From Gemmatimonadota bacterium (GTDB lineage Bacteria; Gemmatimonadota; Gemmatimonadetes; Longimicrobiales; Gaopeijiaceae), in contig JACQVF010000106.1 in NCBI GenBank assembly GCA_016209885.1, positions 1 through 40,762 on the forward strand: a stretch of DNA of 40,762 nt, given 5' to 3'. The position numbers and the translations under genes were made by a program. This document shows, one piece after another, positions 8,730 through 17,173 of this stretch; the stretch's first letter is position 1, and the number at the start of each line of letters is the position of its first letter. The notes under the pieces are model-generated. The model saw only the letters and a program-made list of their open reading frames with translations, was not told the DNA's origin and searched no databases.

Positions 8730-9782
8730 ATGATCATCGTGACCCGCAAGGACGTGACGGACGCGGAGATCGACCACATCCGGGAGCGCGTCGAGGCTCT
8801 CGGGCTCCGGACTCACGTCTCCCGCGGCGAGAGCCGCACGATCATCGGGTGCATCGGCGACGAGGGGCCGCTCGAGAGCCTTCCGCTCCTGGCGATTCCC
8901 GGCGTCGAGCAGGTGCTGCCCGTCCTCAAGCCCTACAAGCTCGCATCTCGCGAGTTCGCGGCCGCCCCGACCCGCGTCGTGATCGGGGACCACGCCCTGG
9001 GCGGCGACGAGATCTTCGTCATCGCCGGGCCCTGCTCCGTCGAGAGCGCAGAGATGCTCCGCACCACCGCTCAGGCCGTGAAGGACTCGGGCGCCCGCGC
9101 GCTCCGCGGGGGCGCGTTCAAGCCACGCACCTCGCCTTACTCGTTCCGCGGCCTCGGGACCCGCGGCCTCGAGCTCCTGGCCGAGGTGCGTGGCGACCTC
9201 GGGCTCCCCATTGTGACCGAGGTCATGGACACGCGACAGGTAGAGCTCGTGGCGGGCTACGCCGACGTCCTGCAGGTCGGCGCCCGCAACATGCAGAACT
9301 TCGCGCTCCTCAGCGAGGTGGGCCGCGTCCACCGCGCCGTGGTCCTCAAGCGCGGGATGTCGTCCACCATCACGGACCTGCTGCTGGCCGCCGAGTACAT
9401 TATGCACCAGGGGAACACGAACGTGATCCTGTGCGAGCGAGGGATTCGCACCTTCGAGACGGCGACGCGCAACACCTTCGATCTGGCGGCGATCCCGGTG
9501 CTCAAGAAGGAGACGCACCTCCCCGTGATCGCGGACCCGAGCCACGCCGGCGGACGTCGGGACCTGGTGGCGCCCCTGGCGTTCGCGGCCATCGCGGCGG
9601 GTGCCGATGGCCTCCTCGTGGAGGTGCACCCGGACCCCGAGTCGGCGCTCTCCGACGGCGACCAGTCGCTCACCTTCGACGAGTTCGCCGTGATGATGCG
9701 GCGCCTCGCCGCGTTCGCCGAGGCCGCTGGCCGCAAGCTTTCCGTGGATCCGGCCGCGAGCACCGCCGGGGCTGCCGCATGA
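8730..9782 (+). CDS. aroF: 3-deoxy-7-phosphoheptulonate (DAHP) synthase
   Basis: First enzyme of the shikimate pathway: joins phosphoenolpyruvate and erythrose 4-phosphate. The 350-residue protein is of the type with an N-terminal ferredoxin-like regulatory domain (about 1-70: [17 protein letters not shown], then the [19 protein letters not shown] linker) followed by the catalytic barrel. Active-site motifs: IAGPCSVES with metal ligand Cys102, [14 protein letters not shown] (127-139), [37 protein letters not shown]. The N-terminal domain is where Phe/Tyr feedback occurs in characterised relatives such as that of Thermotoga. The frame extends upstream to 8700, but ATG 8730 is preceded by GAGGAGG and matches the family start. 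Overlaps pheA by four bases (ATGA). Controlled by the attenuator upstream. Confidence 0.96.
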   Translation: MIIVTRKDVTDAEIDHIRERVEALGLRTHVSRGESRTIIGCIGDEGPLESLPLLAIPGVEQVLPVLKPYKLASREFAAAPTRVVIGDHALGGDEIFVIAGPCSVESAEMLRTTAQAVKDSGARALRGGAFKPRTSPYSFRGLGTRGLELLAEVRGDLGLPIVTEVMDTRQVELVAGYADVLQVGARNMQNFALLSEVGRVHRAVVLKRGMSSTITDLLLAAEYIMHQGNTNVILCERGIRTFETATRNTFDLAAIPVLKKETHLPVIADPSHAGGRRDLVAPLAFAAIAAGADGLLVEVHPDPESALSDGDQSLTFDEFAVMMRRLAAFAEAAGRKLSVDPAASTAGAAA

Positions 9783-10864
9783 GCGCGCGAGAGGCGCCCG
9801 CGGACTATTCCGTGCCAGGTTCCGAGCTGGCCATGGCCGGCGGATCGAGCTCTCCGCTCTCGGACCCGGCGGCGGCGCACACCCCCCACCTGCAGGGTAA
9901 GCCCGGATCGGCTTCCTCGCCCGCTGAGGGGCTGCGGGCGAAAGACCCGCGGCACGCTCTGCCAGAGGCGGCCTCCTCGCCGTTGGCGGCAACGCCGGCG
10001 GACGCGGGCCTGCGGGTGGCATTCCAGGGGGAGCTGGGCGCCTACAGCGAGGAAGCCGTGCTCCGCTTCTTCGGGGAGGCCGCGACCCCCGTGCCGCACC
10101 GCCAATTCCGGGACGTGGGGCGCGCCGTGGCGGAGGAAGCCGTGGACTATGGGCTGCTCCCCATCGAGAACACGGTGGCGGGCAGCGTCGTCCAGAGTTA
10201 CGACGTGCTGGCGGCGGAAGACGTGCGTGTGATCGGAGAAGTCATCGTCCCGATCCACCACTGCGTGCTCGGCGTCCCCGGCGCCACGCTGGCGGGGCTC
10301 GCACGGATACTCTCGCACCCGGTGGCCCTGGCCCAGTGCGGGCGGTTCCTGGAAGCACGGCCGCGGGTCGAGGCCGTAGCCGTCTACGACACGGCGGGGG
10401 CCGCCAAGGAGGTGGCCGGCCTCGGCAATCCCACGATCGCAGCCCTGGCGGGCCGCACCGCGGCGCTGCGCTACGGGCTTGTGATTCTCGCGGAAAACGT
10501 GGAGGACCGGCCGGACAACCAGACCCGCTTCCTGGTGATCGCAGGGCCAGGCCGGACCGCGCGTGCAGGCGCCGTGCCCTCCGGAGGCAAGCCCCCGGAT
10601 CGCGGAATGAAGACCGCTTTGATCGTCGAGACGGAGAACGTGCCCGGCGCTCTCGTCAGGGTCCTCCTCCCCTTCGCCGAGCGGAACGTGAACCTGTCCA
10701 AGCTCGAGTCCCGCCCCGCCGACGTGCCCTGGACCTATCGGTTCTTCATGGAGCTGGAGGCGGACGCCGGCAGCCCGGAAGCGCGGCAGGCCTTCGAGGA
10801 GGTGAAGACGCGAGCGACACGGCTCCGGGTGCTGGGAAGCTATGCGCGGTGGCCGCGGGATTAA
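9779..10864 (+). CDS. pheA: prephenate dehydratase with ACT domain
   Basis: Converts prephenate to phenylpyruvate, the committed step to phenylalanine. 361 residues: a Ser/Ala/Pro-rich N-terminal extension of about 77 residues, the prephenate dehydratase domain (about 79-262: [37 protein letters not shown], and NQTRF with the catalytic Thr), and a C-terminal ACT domain (about 278-361: [23 protein letters not shown]) that in relatives binds Phe for feedback inhibition. No chorismate mutase domain is present. The ATG overlaps the aroF stop (ATGA), which supports this start despite the odd extension; a start nearer residue 79 would also give a complete enzyme. Co-transcribed with aroF, so the attenuator would govern both enzymes. 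Converges with argH, 26 bases away. Confidence 0.94.
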   Translation: MSAREAPADYSVPGSELAMAGGSSSPLSDPAAAHTPHLQGKPGSASSPAEGLRAKDPRHALPEAASSPLAATPADAGLRVAFQGELGAYSEEAVLRFFGEAATPVPHRQFRDVGRAVAEEAVDYGLLPIENTVAGSVVQSYDVLAAEDVRVIGEVIVPIHHCVLGVPGATLAGLARILSHPVALAQCGRFLEARPRVEAVAVYDTAGAAKEVAGLGNPTIAALAGRTAALRYGLVILAENVEDRPDNQTRFLVIAGPGRTARAGAVPSGGKPPDRGMKTALIVETENVPGALVRVLLPFAERNVNLSKLESRPADVPWTYRFFMELEADAGSPEARQAFEEVKTRATRLRVLGSYARWPRD

Positions 10865-10890
10865 CGATTGTGGGCCTGTGCTCGGACCTC

Positions 10891-12294
10891 TCAGGGGGCT
10901 GCGAGCCGCCGCCCGGCTTCTTCCAGTTGGCTCATCAGCGCCTGGCGGGCTGTACCGCCGGGAACGGCGCGTGCCTCCACCGCCCGCTCCCACGAGAACA
11001 CCTCCCGCACGTCCGTCCCGAACGCGGAGTGAGCCTCGCGGAAGGCCGCGTCGGGCAGCGCCGACAGCCCCCGACCCTCCTCCTCCGCCCGTCTCACCAG
11101 CCGCCCGACGATCTCGTGGCTCTCCCGGAAGGGAACGCCCTTGCGCACCAGGTAGTCGGCCAGGTCGGTGGCCAGGAGCGCGTCGTCCAGCCCCGCAGCC
11201 ACGCGCTCTGCGTTCCAGAGCGCCGTCTCCAGCGCGCCCGCTAACGCTGGCAGCGTGAGGAGGAGCGTGTCCACGCTGTCGAAGAGAAGCTCCTTATCCT
11301 CCTGGATGTCCCGGTTGTAGCTGGTGGGCAGCCCCTTCAGCAGGGTTAGCAGCGCCACCAGGTTCCCGGTCAGCCGTCCGGACTTTCCCCGCGCCAGCTC
11401 CGCCACGTCCGGGTTCCGCTTTTGCGGCATGAGGCTCGAGCCGGTGCTGTACCGATCATCCAGTCGCAGGAAGCCGAACTCCGACGAGCCGAACAGCACA
11501 AGGTCTTCCGCGAGCCGCGACAGATGCGCGCCCGCGAGCGCCCCGACGAAGGCCAGCTCCATGACCCAGTCCCGGTCGCTCACGGCGTCCATGCTGTTCT
11601 CGCTCAACGCCGCAAAGCCGAGCTCACGGCGGAGCACGTCGCGGTCGATGGGGAACGGGGAACCGGCGACCGCGCCCGAGCCCAGCGGCAGCACGGAGAT
11701 CCGCTCCCGCACCTGCGCGAGCCGCCGGCGGTCCCGGTCGAAGGGCCAGAAGTGCGACAGCGCCCAGTGGGCCGCCCGGACCGGCTGCGCCCGCTGCAGG
11801 TGAGTGTACGCAGGCATGATGAGATCCACCGACCGGGAGGCGAGGGAATGCAGCGCGCGGCAGAGGCCGCGGACCGCCTCGCCCACGCGGTCCACGGCGT
11901 CCACCCCCCAGAGCCGGAAATCCGTGGACACCTGGTCGTTCCGCGAGCGGCCCGTGTGAAGCTTACCGGCCACGTCGCCAGCCTCCTCGTACAGGAGCCG
12001 CTCCACCAGGGAGTGGACGTCCTCGTCCTTGGCAGCCGCGGCCTCTCCCGCCGCCAGCCGCGACGCGACGCGGTCCAGTCCGGCCAGCAACGCATCCCTC
12101 TCGCCCTCGGCGATGACGCCGCCACCGGCCAAGGCCCGGGCCCAGGCTCGGCTGCCGGCGATGTCCTGCGGCCACAGACGAATATCCACGGGGAGGCTCT
12201 TGTTCAACGCCTCCATTTCCGGCGCCATCCCTCGCTCGAACCTCCCACCCCAGAGGGCCGTGCGCTTCCTGGATGAGCCTGCCCGATCGCTCAC
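10891..12294 (-). CDS. argH: argininosuccinate lyase
   Basis: Last step of arginine synthesis: splits argininosuccinate into arginine and fumarate. The 467-residue protein belongs to the fumarase/aspartase superfamily with the signature [12 protein letters not shown], the N-terminal [17 protein letters not shown] and the THLQRAQPV helix segment. Start GTG at 12294 has AGGAGG 8 bases upstream. An intrinsic terminator lies about 40 bases before the start, between argG and argH, and there is little room for a separate promoter after it, so argH seems to depend on readthrough or on a promoter within argG. No fused N-acetylglutamate synthase domain is present. Converges with pheA. Confidence 0.96.
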   Translation of the reverse strand: MSDRAGSSRKRTALWGGRFERGMAPEMEALNKSLPVDIRLWPQDIAGSRAWARALAGGGVIAEGERDALLAGLDRVASRLAAGEAAAAKDEDVHSLVERLLYEEAGDVAGKLHTGRSRNDQVSTDFRLWGVDAVDRVGEAVRGLCRALHSLASRSVDLIMPAYTHLQRAQPVRAAHWALSHFWPFDRDRRRLAQVRERISVLPLGSGAVAGSPFPIDRDVLRRELGFAALSENSMDAVSDRDWVMELAFVGALAGAHLSRLAEDLVLFGSSEFGFLRLDDRYSTGSSLMPQKRNPDVAELARGKSGRLTGNLVALLTLLKGLPTSYNRDIQEDKELLFDSVDTLLLTLPALAGALETALWNAERVAAGLDDALLATDLADYLVRKGVPFRESHEIVGRLVRRAEEEGRGLSALPDAAFREAHSAFGTDVREVFSWERAVEARAVPGGTARQALMSQLEEAGRRLAAP

Positions 12295-12328
12295 TGGTTC
12301 GCCTCCTGTTCAACCGCCGTCCGTGGCC

Positions 12329-12378
12329 AAAAAAAGCTCGCGCCCGCCGTTCCCGGACGGCCGGGTTCGGGGGCGCGA
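12329..12378 (-). terminator. intrinsic terminator between argG and argH
   Basis: Read on the - strand: an 8-bp stem TCGCGCCC / GGGCGCGA (12370-12377 pairing with 12338-12345). The 24-base interior contains its own GCCGT/ACGGC stem. A run of seven T (12335-12329) follows two bases after the right arm. It sits 45-50 bases downstream of the argG stop and about 35 bases before argH, inside what otherwise looks like one operon. Confidence 0.78.
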
Positions 12379-12422
12379 TTCGAAGAGGTTCCGGCACGAT
12401 CAGGCCGGCTGAATCCGTCCGC

Positions 12423-13682
12423 TTACTTCGCCCCTGTGGGGACCAGCTCCGCCAGGAGGGCGTTCACCGTCGCCTCATCGGTAGTGGCGCCCACCTTTGC
12501 CGTACTCGCCGCCTGCGCTCGGATCGGTAGTCCGAACAGCCGGATGAACCCGTCGGCGTCCGCGTGGTCGTAGTCGCCGCCCGCGCCGAAGGTGGCGAGC
12601 TCAGGATCGTAGAGGGAGTTCGGGCTGGTCCGCCCTGCCACAGCCACCGAGCCCCTGTAGAGCTTGAGCCGCACCGTGCCGGTGGCCCGCTTCATAAGAG
12701 CGTTCACCAGCGCGTCGAGCGCCTCTCGCTCCGCCGTCCACCACCTTCCCTCGTATACGAGATCGGCGTATCGCGGCGCGATCTGATCCTTGAGCGCGAG
12801 CGCGCGCCGATCGAGGGTAAGCTGCTCGAGCTCGCTGAGCGCGGTGTAAAGGAGCGTCCCGCCCGGCGTCTCGTACACGCCCCGGGATTTCATGCCCACG
12901 AGCCGGTCCTCGACGAGGTCCACGCGGCCGACCCCGTGCCGTGCGCCGAGCTCGTTCAACCGGGTCACCAGTTCCACCGGGCCCAGCCGCTCGCCGTTCA
13001 GGCTCACGGGATACCCGGCGTCGAAGCCGATCTCCGCGTACTCGCGCTTGTTCGGCGCCTTCTCCGGCGCCACCGTCCACAGGAACATGGACTGCTCGGG
13101 CTCGAAGTTCGGGTCCTCGAGGGGTCCGCCCTCGTGAGAGATGTGCCAGAGATTCGAGTCCCGGGAGTAGAGCTTCCCGCCGCCCGTGTTCACGGGGATG
13201 CTCCGCTCCGTCGCATACGCGAGCGCATCCTCCCGCGAGCGGATGTGCCACTCCCGCCACGGCGCGATGACCCGGAGGTCAGGCGCGAGCGCCACGTACG
13301 TGAGCTCGAAACGGACCTGATCGTTCCCCTTCCCCGTGCAGCCATGGGCAACGGAGTCGGCACCCACCCTGCGCGCGATCTCCACCTGCCGCTTCGCGAT
13401 GATGGGTCGCGCCATGGAGGTGCCCAGCAGGTACTTGCGCGCGTAGACGGCGCCGGCCCGCAGCGTGGGCCACACGAACCCCTCGATGAACTGGTGCCGC
13501 AGGTCCTCCACGTAGCACTCGCAGGCCCCGCTCGAGAGGGCCTTCTCCCGGACGCCCTCGATCCCCTCGTGCTGCCCCACATCCGCCGCCATGCAAATCA
13601 CCTCGGCATCGTAGTTCTCCCGCAGCCACGGCACGATCACCGAGGTGTCCAGCCCGCCCGAATATGCGAGAACGATCTTCAT
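12423..13682 (-). CDS. argG: argininosuccinate synthase
   Basis: ATP-dependent condensation of citrulline and aspartate, the penultimate arginine step. 419 residues with the N-type ATP pyrophosphatase motif AYSGGLDTSV (6-15), ADVGQ, GTSMARPIIAKRQVEIA, HGCTGKGNDQVRFE, ISHEGGPLEDP and GVYETPGGTLL, all typical. ATG at 13682 is preceded by GGAG six bases upstream. The product feeds directly into ArgH. It is separated from argD by 198 bases that hold two strong inverted repeats rather than a gene. A rho-independent terminator follows the gene. Confidence 0.97.
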   Translation of the reverse strand: MKIVLAYSGGLDTSVIVPWLRENYDAEVICMAADVGQHEGIEGVREKALSSGACECYVEDLRHQFIEGFVWPTLRAGAVYARKYLLGTSMARPIIAKRQVEIARRVGADSVAHGCTGKGNDQVRFELTYVALAPDLRVIAPWREWHIRSREDALAYATERSIPVNTGGGKLYSRDSNLWHISHEGGPLEDPNFEPEQSMFLWTVAPEKAPNKREYAEIGFDAGYPVSLNGERLGPVELVTRLNELGARHGVGRVDLVEDRLVGMKSRGVYETPGGTLLYTALSELEQLTLDRRALALKDQIAPRYADLVYEGRWWTAEREALDALVNALMKRATGTVRLKLYRGSVAVAGRTSPNSLYDPELATFGAGGDYDHADADGFIRLFGLPIRAQAASTAKVGATTDEATVNALLAELVPTGAK

Positions 13683-13726
13683 CGCGATCTCCTCATCCCC
13701 CAGTTGGGCTTCTCGCGCTCATGAGT

Positions 13727-13805
13727 GGCGCGGCCCGCGCCGGCCGCGGGGGCCGCGCCAACGCAACCGCTAGCGGGTCGCGATAGTCGCTCTGCGATTC
13801 GCTAG
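13727..13805 (-). repeat. two inverted repeats in the argD-argG gap
   Basis: The 198-base gap 13683-13880 carries no recognisable gene. It holds GGCGCGGCC (13727-13735) paired with GGCCGCGCC (13751-13759), a perfect 9-bp stem. It also holds CTAGCG (13770-13775) paired with CGCTAG (13800-13805), with an inner 4-bp extension. Neither is followed by a T-run on the - strand, so they are not classical terminators. They would lie in the argG mRNA leader, 45-125 bases before its ATG. Confidence 0.5.
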
Positions 13806-13880
13806 TGGAGCACCTCTGGCGCCGGCCGGCCGCCGCTCCCCGGCGGCGCCTCCACGTCCAGCTCGCGCAGCACCGCCACC

Positions 13881-15068
13881 TCACGGCAGCACCTCCTCCA
13901 GGATGCCGATGCCCCGCTCGAGCTCCCGCTGGCTGATCGTGAGCGGTGGCAGCAGGCGGATCACGGTCGCGCCTGCCTGCGTCAGGAGCAGGCCGCCCTC
14001 CAGCGCGGCGCTCACCACCGGGGCCGCAGGCGCCTCCAACTCGATCCCCCACATGAGCCCGCGACCCCGCACGTCACGGACGCCCGGGCGGCTCGCCGCC
14101 AGGAGCGCGAGCCGCCGCCCGAGCCACTCACCCCTTGCATGCACCTCCGCGAGGAACGTGGGGTCAGCGATCCGGTCGAACACCACCCCCGCCACCGCCG
14201 CCACCAGCGGACCGCCACCGAAGGTCGTGGCGTGATCGCCCGCCTCCATGGCCGCCGCGATAGGCTCCGCCACGAGCACAGCCCCCATGGGAAGCCCGCC
14301 CGCCAGCGGCTTCGCCAGCGTAAGGATGTCCGGCGTCACACCCGCGGACTCGTAGGCGAAGAGATTGCCGGTTCGGCCCAGCCCGCACTGGACCTCGTCG
14401 AAGATGAGCGCGGCCCGGTGCTCGTCACACAGCGCCCGGAGCCCGACGAGGAACTCCGCGGGCACCGGCCTAACTCCGCCCTCGCCCTGCACCGGCTCGA
14501 TGATCACGGCTGCGACGCCGACGGACGAGAGGATCGCCTCGACGACCGCCAGGTCCCCCACAGGCGCGAAGTGAACGCCCGGCATGAGCGGCTCGAACGG
14601 CGCTCGGTACCCGGGACGATCCGTGGCCGCCAGCGAACCGAAGAGACGGCCGTGAAAACTGCCCTGGAACGCCACGATCCCGTGCCTGCCGTCGGTGCCG
14701 GCGAGGCGCGCCCACTTGCGAGCGAACTTGAACGCGGCCTCGTTCGCCTCCGCGCCCGAGTTGCAGTAGAAGACCTGGGACGGGAAGGCCGCCGCCACGA
14801 GGCGCGAGGCCAGCGCCTCTCCCGGCCGCGTACGGAACAGGTTCGACGTGTGGATGAGCCCCGTCTCCAGCGCCGCTCGCATCGCTGCCTGCACGTCCGG
14901 CGCCCCGTAGCCCAGAGCGTTCACGCCGATCCCGCTCGTGAAATCCAGGTACCAGCGTCCGTCTTCGGCAATGAGCTCGCACCCGCGCCCGCCCACGAAG
15001 ACAGGCGCCGCCGGCTTGTAGACGCCCAGGAGCGGCGAAGACGCTAACCCCGCCGGCGTCGCCGTCAT
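13881..15068 (-). CDS. argD: acetylornithine aminotransferase
   Basis: PLP enzyme converting N-acetylglutamate semialdehyde to N-acetylornithine; relatives also act on succinyl-diaminopimelate. The 395-residue class III aminotransferase has YLDFTSGIGVNALGY, FYCNSGAEANEAA, FHGRLFGSLAAT, EPVQGEGG, LIFDEVQCGLGRTG and the PLP lysine in LTLAKPLAGGLPMGA. The ATG at 15068 overlaps the argB stop by four bases (ATGA), indicating translational coupling. Order argC-argB-argD on one transcript is common. An alternative call is another omega-aminotransferase, but the arginine context decides. Confidence 0.94.
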   Translation of the reverse strand: MTATPAGLASSPLLGVYKPAAPVFVGGRGCELIAEDGRWYLDFTSGIGVNALGYGAPDVQAAMRAALETGLIHTSNLFRTRPGEALASRLVAAAFPSQVFYCNSGAEANEAAFKFARKWARLAGTDGRHGIVAFQGSFHGRLFGSLAATDRPGYRAPFEPLMPGVHFAPVGDLAVVEAILSSVGVAAVIIEPVQGEGGVRPVPAEFLVGLRALCDEHRAALIFDEVQCGLGRTGNLFAYESAGVTPDILTLAKPLAGGLPMGAVLVAEPIAAAMEAGDHATTFGGGPLVAAVAGVVFDRIADPTFLAEVHARGEWLGRRLALLAASRPGVRDVRGRGLMWGIELEAPAAPVVSAALEGGLLLTQAGATVIRLLPPLTISQRELERGIGILEEVLP

Positions 15069-15826
15069 ACCACCCCTCCCACGCCCGGCACCAGGGCCAG
15101 CCGCGTTCCGGCGCCGGGATCCGAGAGCACCGTGGCATCGCCGATCCGCACCTCGATCCCCTGCTCCGCGGCTTGGATCGCGCCCCCGAGCTTGACGCGC
15201 ATCCCTTCCACAGCGACGCCCGTTTCGATGAGACGCCAGCCCTCCTCCGGCGTGAGCTGGGCCAGCGCCCTGCCGTTCACTAGGAGGCCGGGCACGTCCG
15301 AGATCAGGAAAAGCCGCCCCGCACCCAAAGCCCGGGCTACCGCCACCGCCGCCTCATCCGCGTTCACGTTGAGCGGCATCCCCTCAGGACCGCGAGAAAG
15401 CGGCGAAAGAACCGGCGTGAGCCCCAACGCCAGAAGTCGCTCCAGGAGCTCGGCACGCACCGACCGCACCGTACCTACCTCGCCCAGCGCGCCACCGTCC
15501 TTCCGCTCCGCCGTCAGGAGCCCACCGTCCTCACCCGAAACGCCGATCGCGTCCAGGCCCGCCTCCAGAAGCGCACCCACAACCCGCTTGTTGACCCAGC
15601 CCGAAAGAACCATCGCCGTCAGCTTGAGCCCCTCCAGCGTCGTGACCCGAAGCCCGTTGTGCTTCACGACCCCGAGCCCAAGGCGCTCCTGCCATGCTGT
15701 GATCTCGGCACCACCGCCGTGCACCACAACCGACCGTCCGGGCAACTCCGCAACCCGCAGCGCAAGCTCCTTCAGCGCCGACGGCTCCTCGACGGCCCGG
15801 CCCCCGAGCTTCACGACCGTCAGCAC
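15065..15826 (-). CDS. argB: acetylglutamate kinase
   Basis: Phosphorylates N-acetylglutamate, second step of the acetylated arginine pathway. 253 residues with VVKLGGRAVEE at the N-terminus, VVVHGGGAEIT, NGLRVTT, NVNADEAAVAVARAL, LFLISDVPGLL and MRVKLGGAIQAAEQG. The frame is open much further upstream (to 16033), but the GTG at 15826 has AGGGGGC before it and puts the start at the family's conserved VVKLGG; the argC stop lies 7 bases inside. The protein lacks the N-terminal helix (about 40-50 residues) of arginine-inhibited kinases such as those of Pseudomonas and Thermotoga, so I infer it is of the arginine-insensitive, E. coli-like length. Confidence 0.94.
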   Translation of the reverse strand: MLTVVKLGGRAVEEPSALKELALRVAELPGRSVVVHGGGAEITAWQERLGLGVVKHNGLRVTTLEGLKLTAMVLSGWVNKRVVGALLEAGLDAIGVSGEDGGLLTAERKDGGALGEVGTVRSVRAELLERLLALGLTPVLSPLSRGPEGMPLNVNADEAAVAVARALGAGRLFLISDVPGLLVNGRALAQLTPEEGWRLIETGVAVEGMRVKLGGAIQAAEQGIEVRIGDATVLSDPGAGTRLALVPGVGGVV

Positions 15827-16782
15827 CGAAGCCCCCTGTGCTCGTCGAATCCAAGCATGAGGTTCATGTCCTGCACCGCCTGCCCCGAAGCACCCTTCCC
15901 CAGGTTGTCCAGCGCCACCACCACCGTGGCCAGATCCTCGATCCCCTGGTTCCGCACCACTCCGAGACCCACCCGGTCTGAGCCCACCACGTCCGCGAGC
16001 GCAGGCGCCCGGTCCTCGAACACCGTCACGCACCGCTCCCCCGCGTACCGTTCACGCCACGCCGCCCGAATCGCGCCGGCGTCTAAACCCGGAAGCAGCG
16101 GGACGTAAATCGTTTCCAGAATCCCTCGCGCCACCGGCAGCAGGTGAGGGACAAACACCAGCGGGACGCCACACAGCACCGTCTGCATCTCCGGCAGGTG
16201 ACGATGTGTGTTCCCCAGCGAGTACGCCCGGTAATCGCCCGCGACTTCCGCGAAAAGAAGCTCGCGTTTCGCCGAGCGGCCCGCGCCCGTGACACCCGAC
16301 GCCGCGTCAATGATCACCGGACGGCTCGGCGCGATGAGTCCCGCGTCCACGAGCGGCTTGAGCGCCAGGATCACCCCAGTGGGATAGCACCCGGGGTTCG
16401 CCACCAGCTCCGCATCGACGATGGCTCGCCGGAAGAGCTCCGGCAGCCCGTACACCGCCCGGCTCTCCCGGCCTGATCCCGGCCGGTGATCCGAGGAAAA
16501 ATCTACGATCCTAAGCCCATGGCCCCCATGAACCTCCACCCACTCCGCCGCTCGGCCATGAGGAACGCAAAGAAAGACCAGCGCCACCTCGCCTACAGGC
16601 GCCTCCGCCACCGGAATCAGCCGGAGCCCCGATACCACCGTCTGCCCGCCAGACGCCGAGTCCGAGGTCGCAAAAGTCACCTCGATTCCGCCGTGCCCGG
16701 CCAGAATCCTCAGGAGCTCCTGCCCCGTATACCCGTTCGCGCCAATCACCCCCACGGGCACGGCAGAATTGCTATTCACCAT
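15820..16782 (-). CDS. argC: N-acetyl-gamma-glutamyl-phosphate reductase
   Basis: NADPH-dependent reduction of N-acetylglutamyl phosphate to the semialdehyde. 320 residues with the Rossmann motif GVIGANGYTGQELLRIL (11-27), FLCVPHGRA, VDFSSDHR, the catalytic Cys132 in NPGCYPT, and GVTGAGRSAKRE. First gene of the argCBD run. The ATG at 16782 lies nine bases after a perfect TATAAT on the same strand and has no ribosome site, so the message is predicted to be leaderless. Overlaps argB by 7 bases. Confidence 0.96.
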   Translation of the reverse strand: MVNSNSAVPVGVIGANGYTGQELLRILAGHGGIEVTFATSDSASGGQTVVSGLRLIPVAEAPVGEVALVFLCVPHGRAAEWVEVHGGHGLRIVDFSSDHRPGSGRESRAVYGLPELFRRAIVDAELVANPGCYPTGVILALKPLVDAGLIAPSRPVIIDAASGVTGAGRSAKRELLFAEVAGDYRAYSLGNTHRHLPEMQTVLCGVPLVFVPHLLPVARGILETIYVPLLPGLDAGAIRAAWRERYAGERCVTVFEDRAPALADVVGSDRVGLGVVRNQGIEDLATVVVALDNLGKGASGQAVQDMNLMLGFDEHRGLRC

Positions 16783-16791
16783 AAGCCGATA

Positions 16792-16819
16792 ATTATACAG
16801 GACGACGCAGGGGAGTCAA
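16792..16819 (-). promoter_or_regulatory. argC promoter
   Basis: On the - strand: TTGACT (16819-16814), 16-base spacer, TATAAT (16797-16792), then nine bases to the argC ATG at 16782. The -10 box is perfect and the -35 has five of six matches. The predicted start site falls at the ATG or up to three bases before it, and no Shine-Dalgarno is possible. Confidence 0.8.
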
Positions 16820-16897
16820 GAGGGAAAATTCGGCCGCCGACGAACGGCTATCCGGTCGTTCTGGCAGCGAAGTAGACCACCTGTGCTCGGACTAGAA

Positions 16898-16940
16898 TCT
16901 TCCAGAATTGGCGGGGTGGCGGGTGCTGGAAGAATTTCCA
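16898..16940. promoter_or_regulatory. paired dyad elements upstream of argC, possible ArgR sites
   Basis: TCTTCCAG (16898-16905) and CTGGAAGA (16926-16933) form a perfect 8-bp inverted repeat 20 bases apart. The second copy lies inside a further dyad TGGAA-GAAT-TTCCA (16927-16940). These AT-rich islands stand out in GC-rich surroundings. They lie roughly 80-120 bases upstream of the argC -35, far for a simple repressor site, so the ArgR link is inference. An RNA hairpin downstream of argR is the alternative reading. Confidence 0.35.
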
Positions 16941-17173
16941 TGTGCCGTCCGGGCTTACAGGGTGGTTTCCGTGCGTCGTGCCGGATCGAGTCGGCCGACG
17001 GGAGCGTGCCGACTCTCGCGGAGCGTCCGGACCCAAGGCATGAGGAACTCGTGATCCCCGAATCCAGCTTTGCTTCGGCCCTTGTACGTTCCTTGAGCGG
17101 GGCGCCGGTTATGCTCTGCCGAGTCTGCGCCATCCTGGCCAATGGAGGCGCTGGAAAGGGGCTCACATGTCCG

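Larger units (their letters stand above)
16783..17173 (-). other. 391-base gap between argR and argC
   Basis: No gene is recognised. The gap holds the argC promoter at its argC end and two AT-rich dyad elements around 16890-16940 described separately. A 100-odd codon frame on the - strand (to about 17133 or 17166) has no ribosome site and no recognisable family, and I treat it as chance. Given the flanking repressor and biosynthetic operon, this gap is the natural place for ArgR operators. Confidence 0.5.

Noticed and set aside
8628..10993. Long - strand frames opposite aroF and pheA
   Set aside because: Both strands open because of GC bias; the + strand proteins are unambiguous.
12295..12397. 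Arg-rich - strand frame from a GTG at 12397 across the argG-argH terminator, considered as an arginine leader peptide
   Set aside because: It does not stop before argH but runs on inside it in another frame, lacks a ribosome site, and Arg codons are common by chance at this GC content.
13693..14052. 119-codon - strand frame over the end of argD and the argD-argG gap, and a 25-codon GTG frame just after the argD stop
   Set aside because: No ribosome site or family; composition random. The short frame has no amino-acid bias that would suggest a leader peptide.
16816..17166. 116-codon - strand frame between argR and argC
   Set aside because: No ribosome site and no recognised domain; it crosses the argC promoter region.
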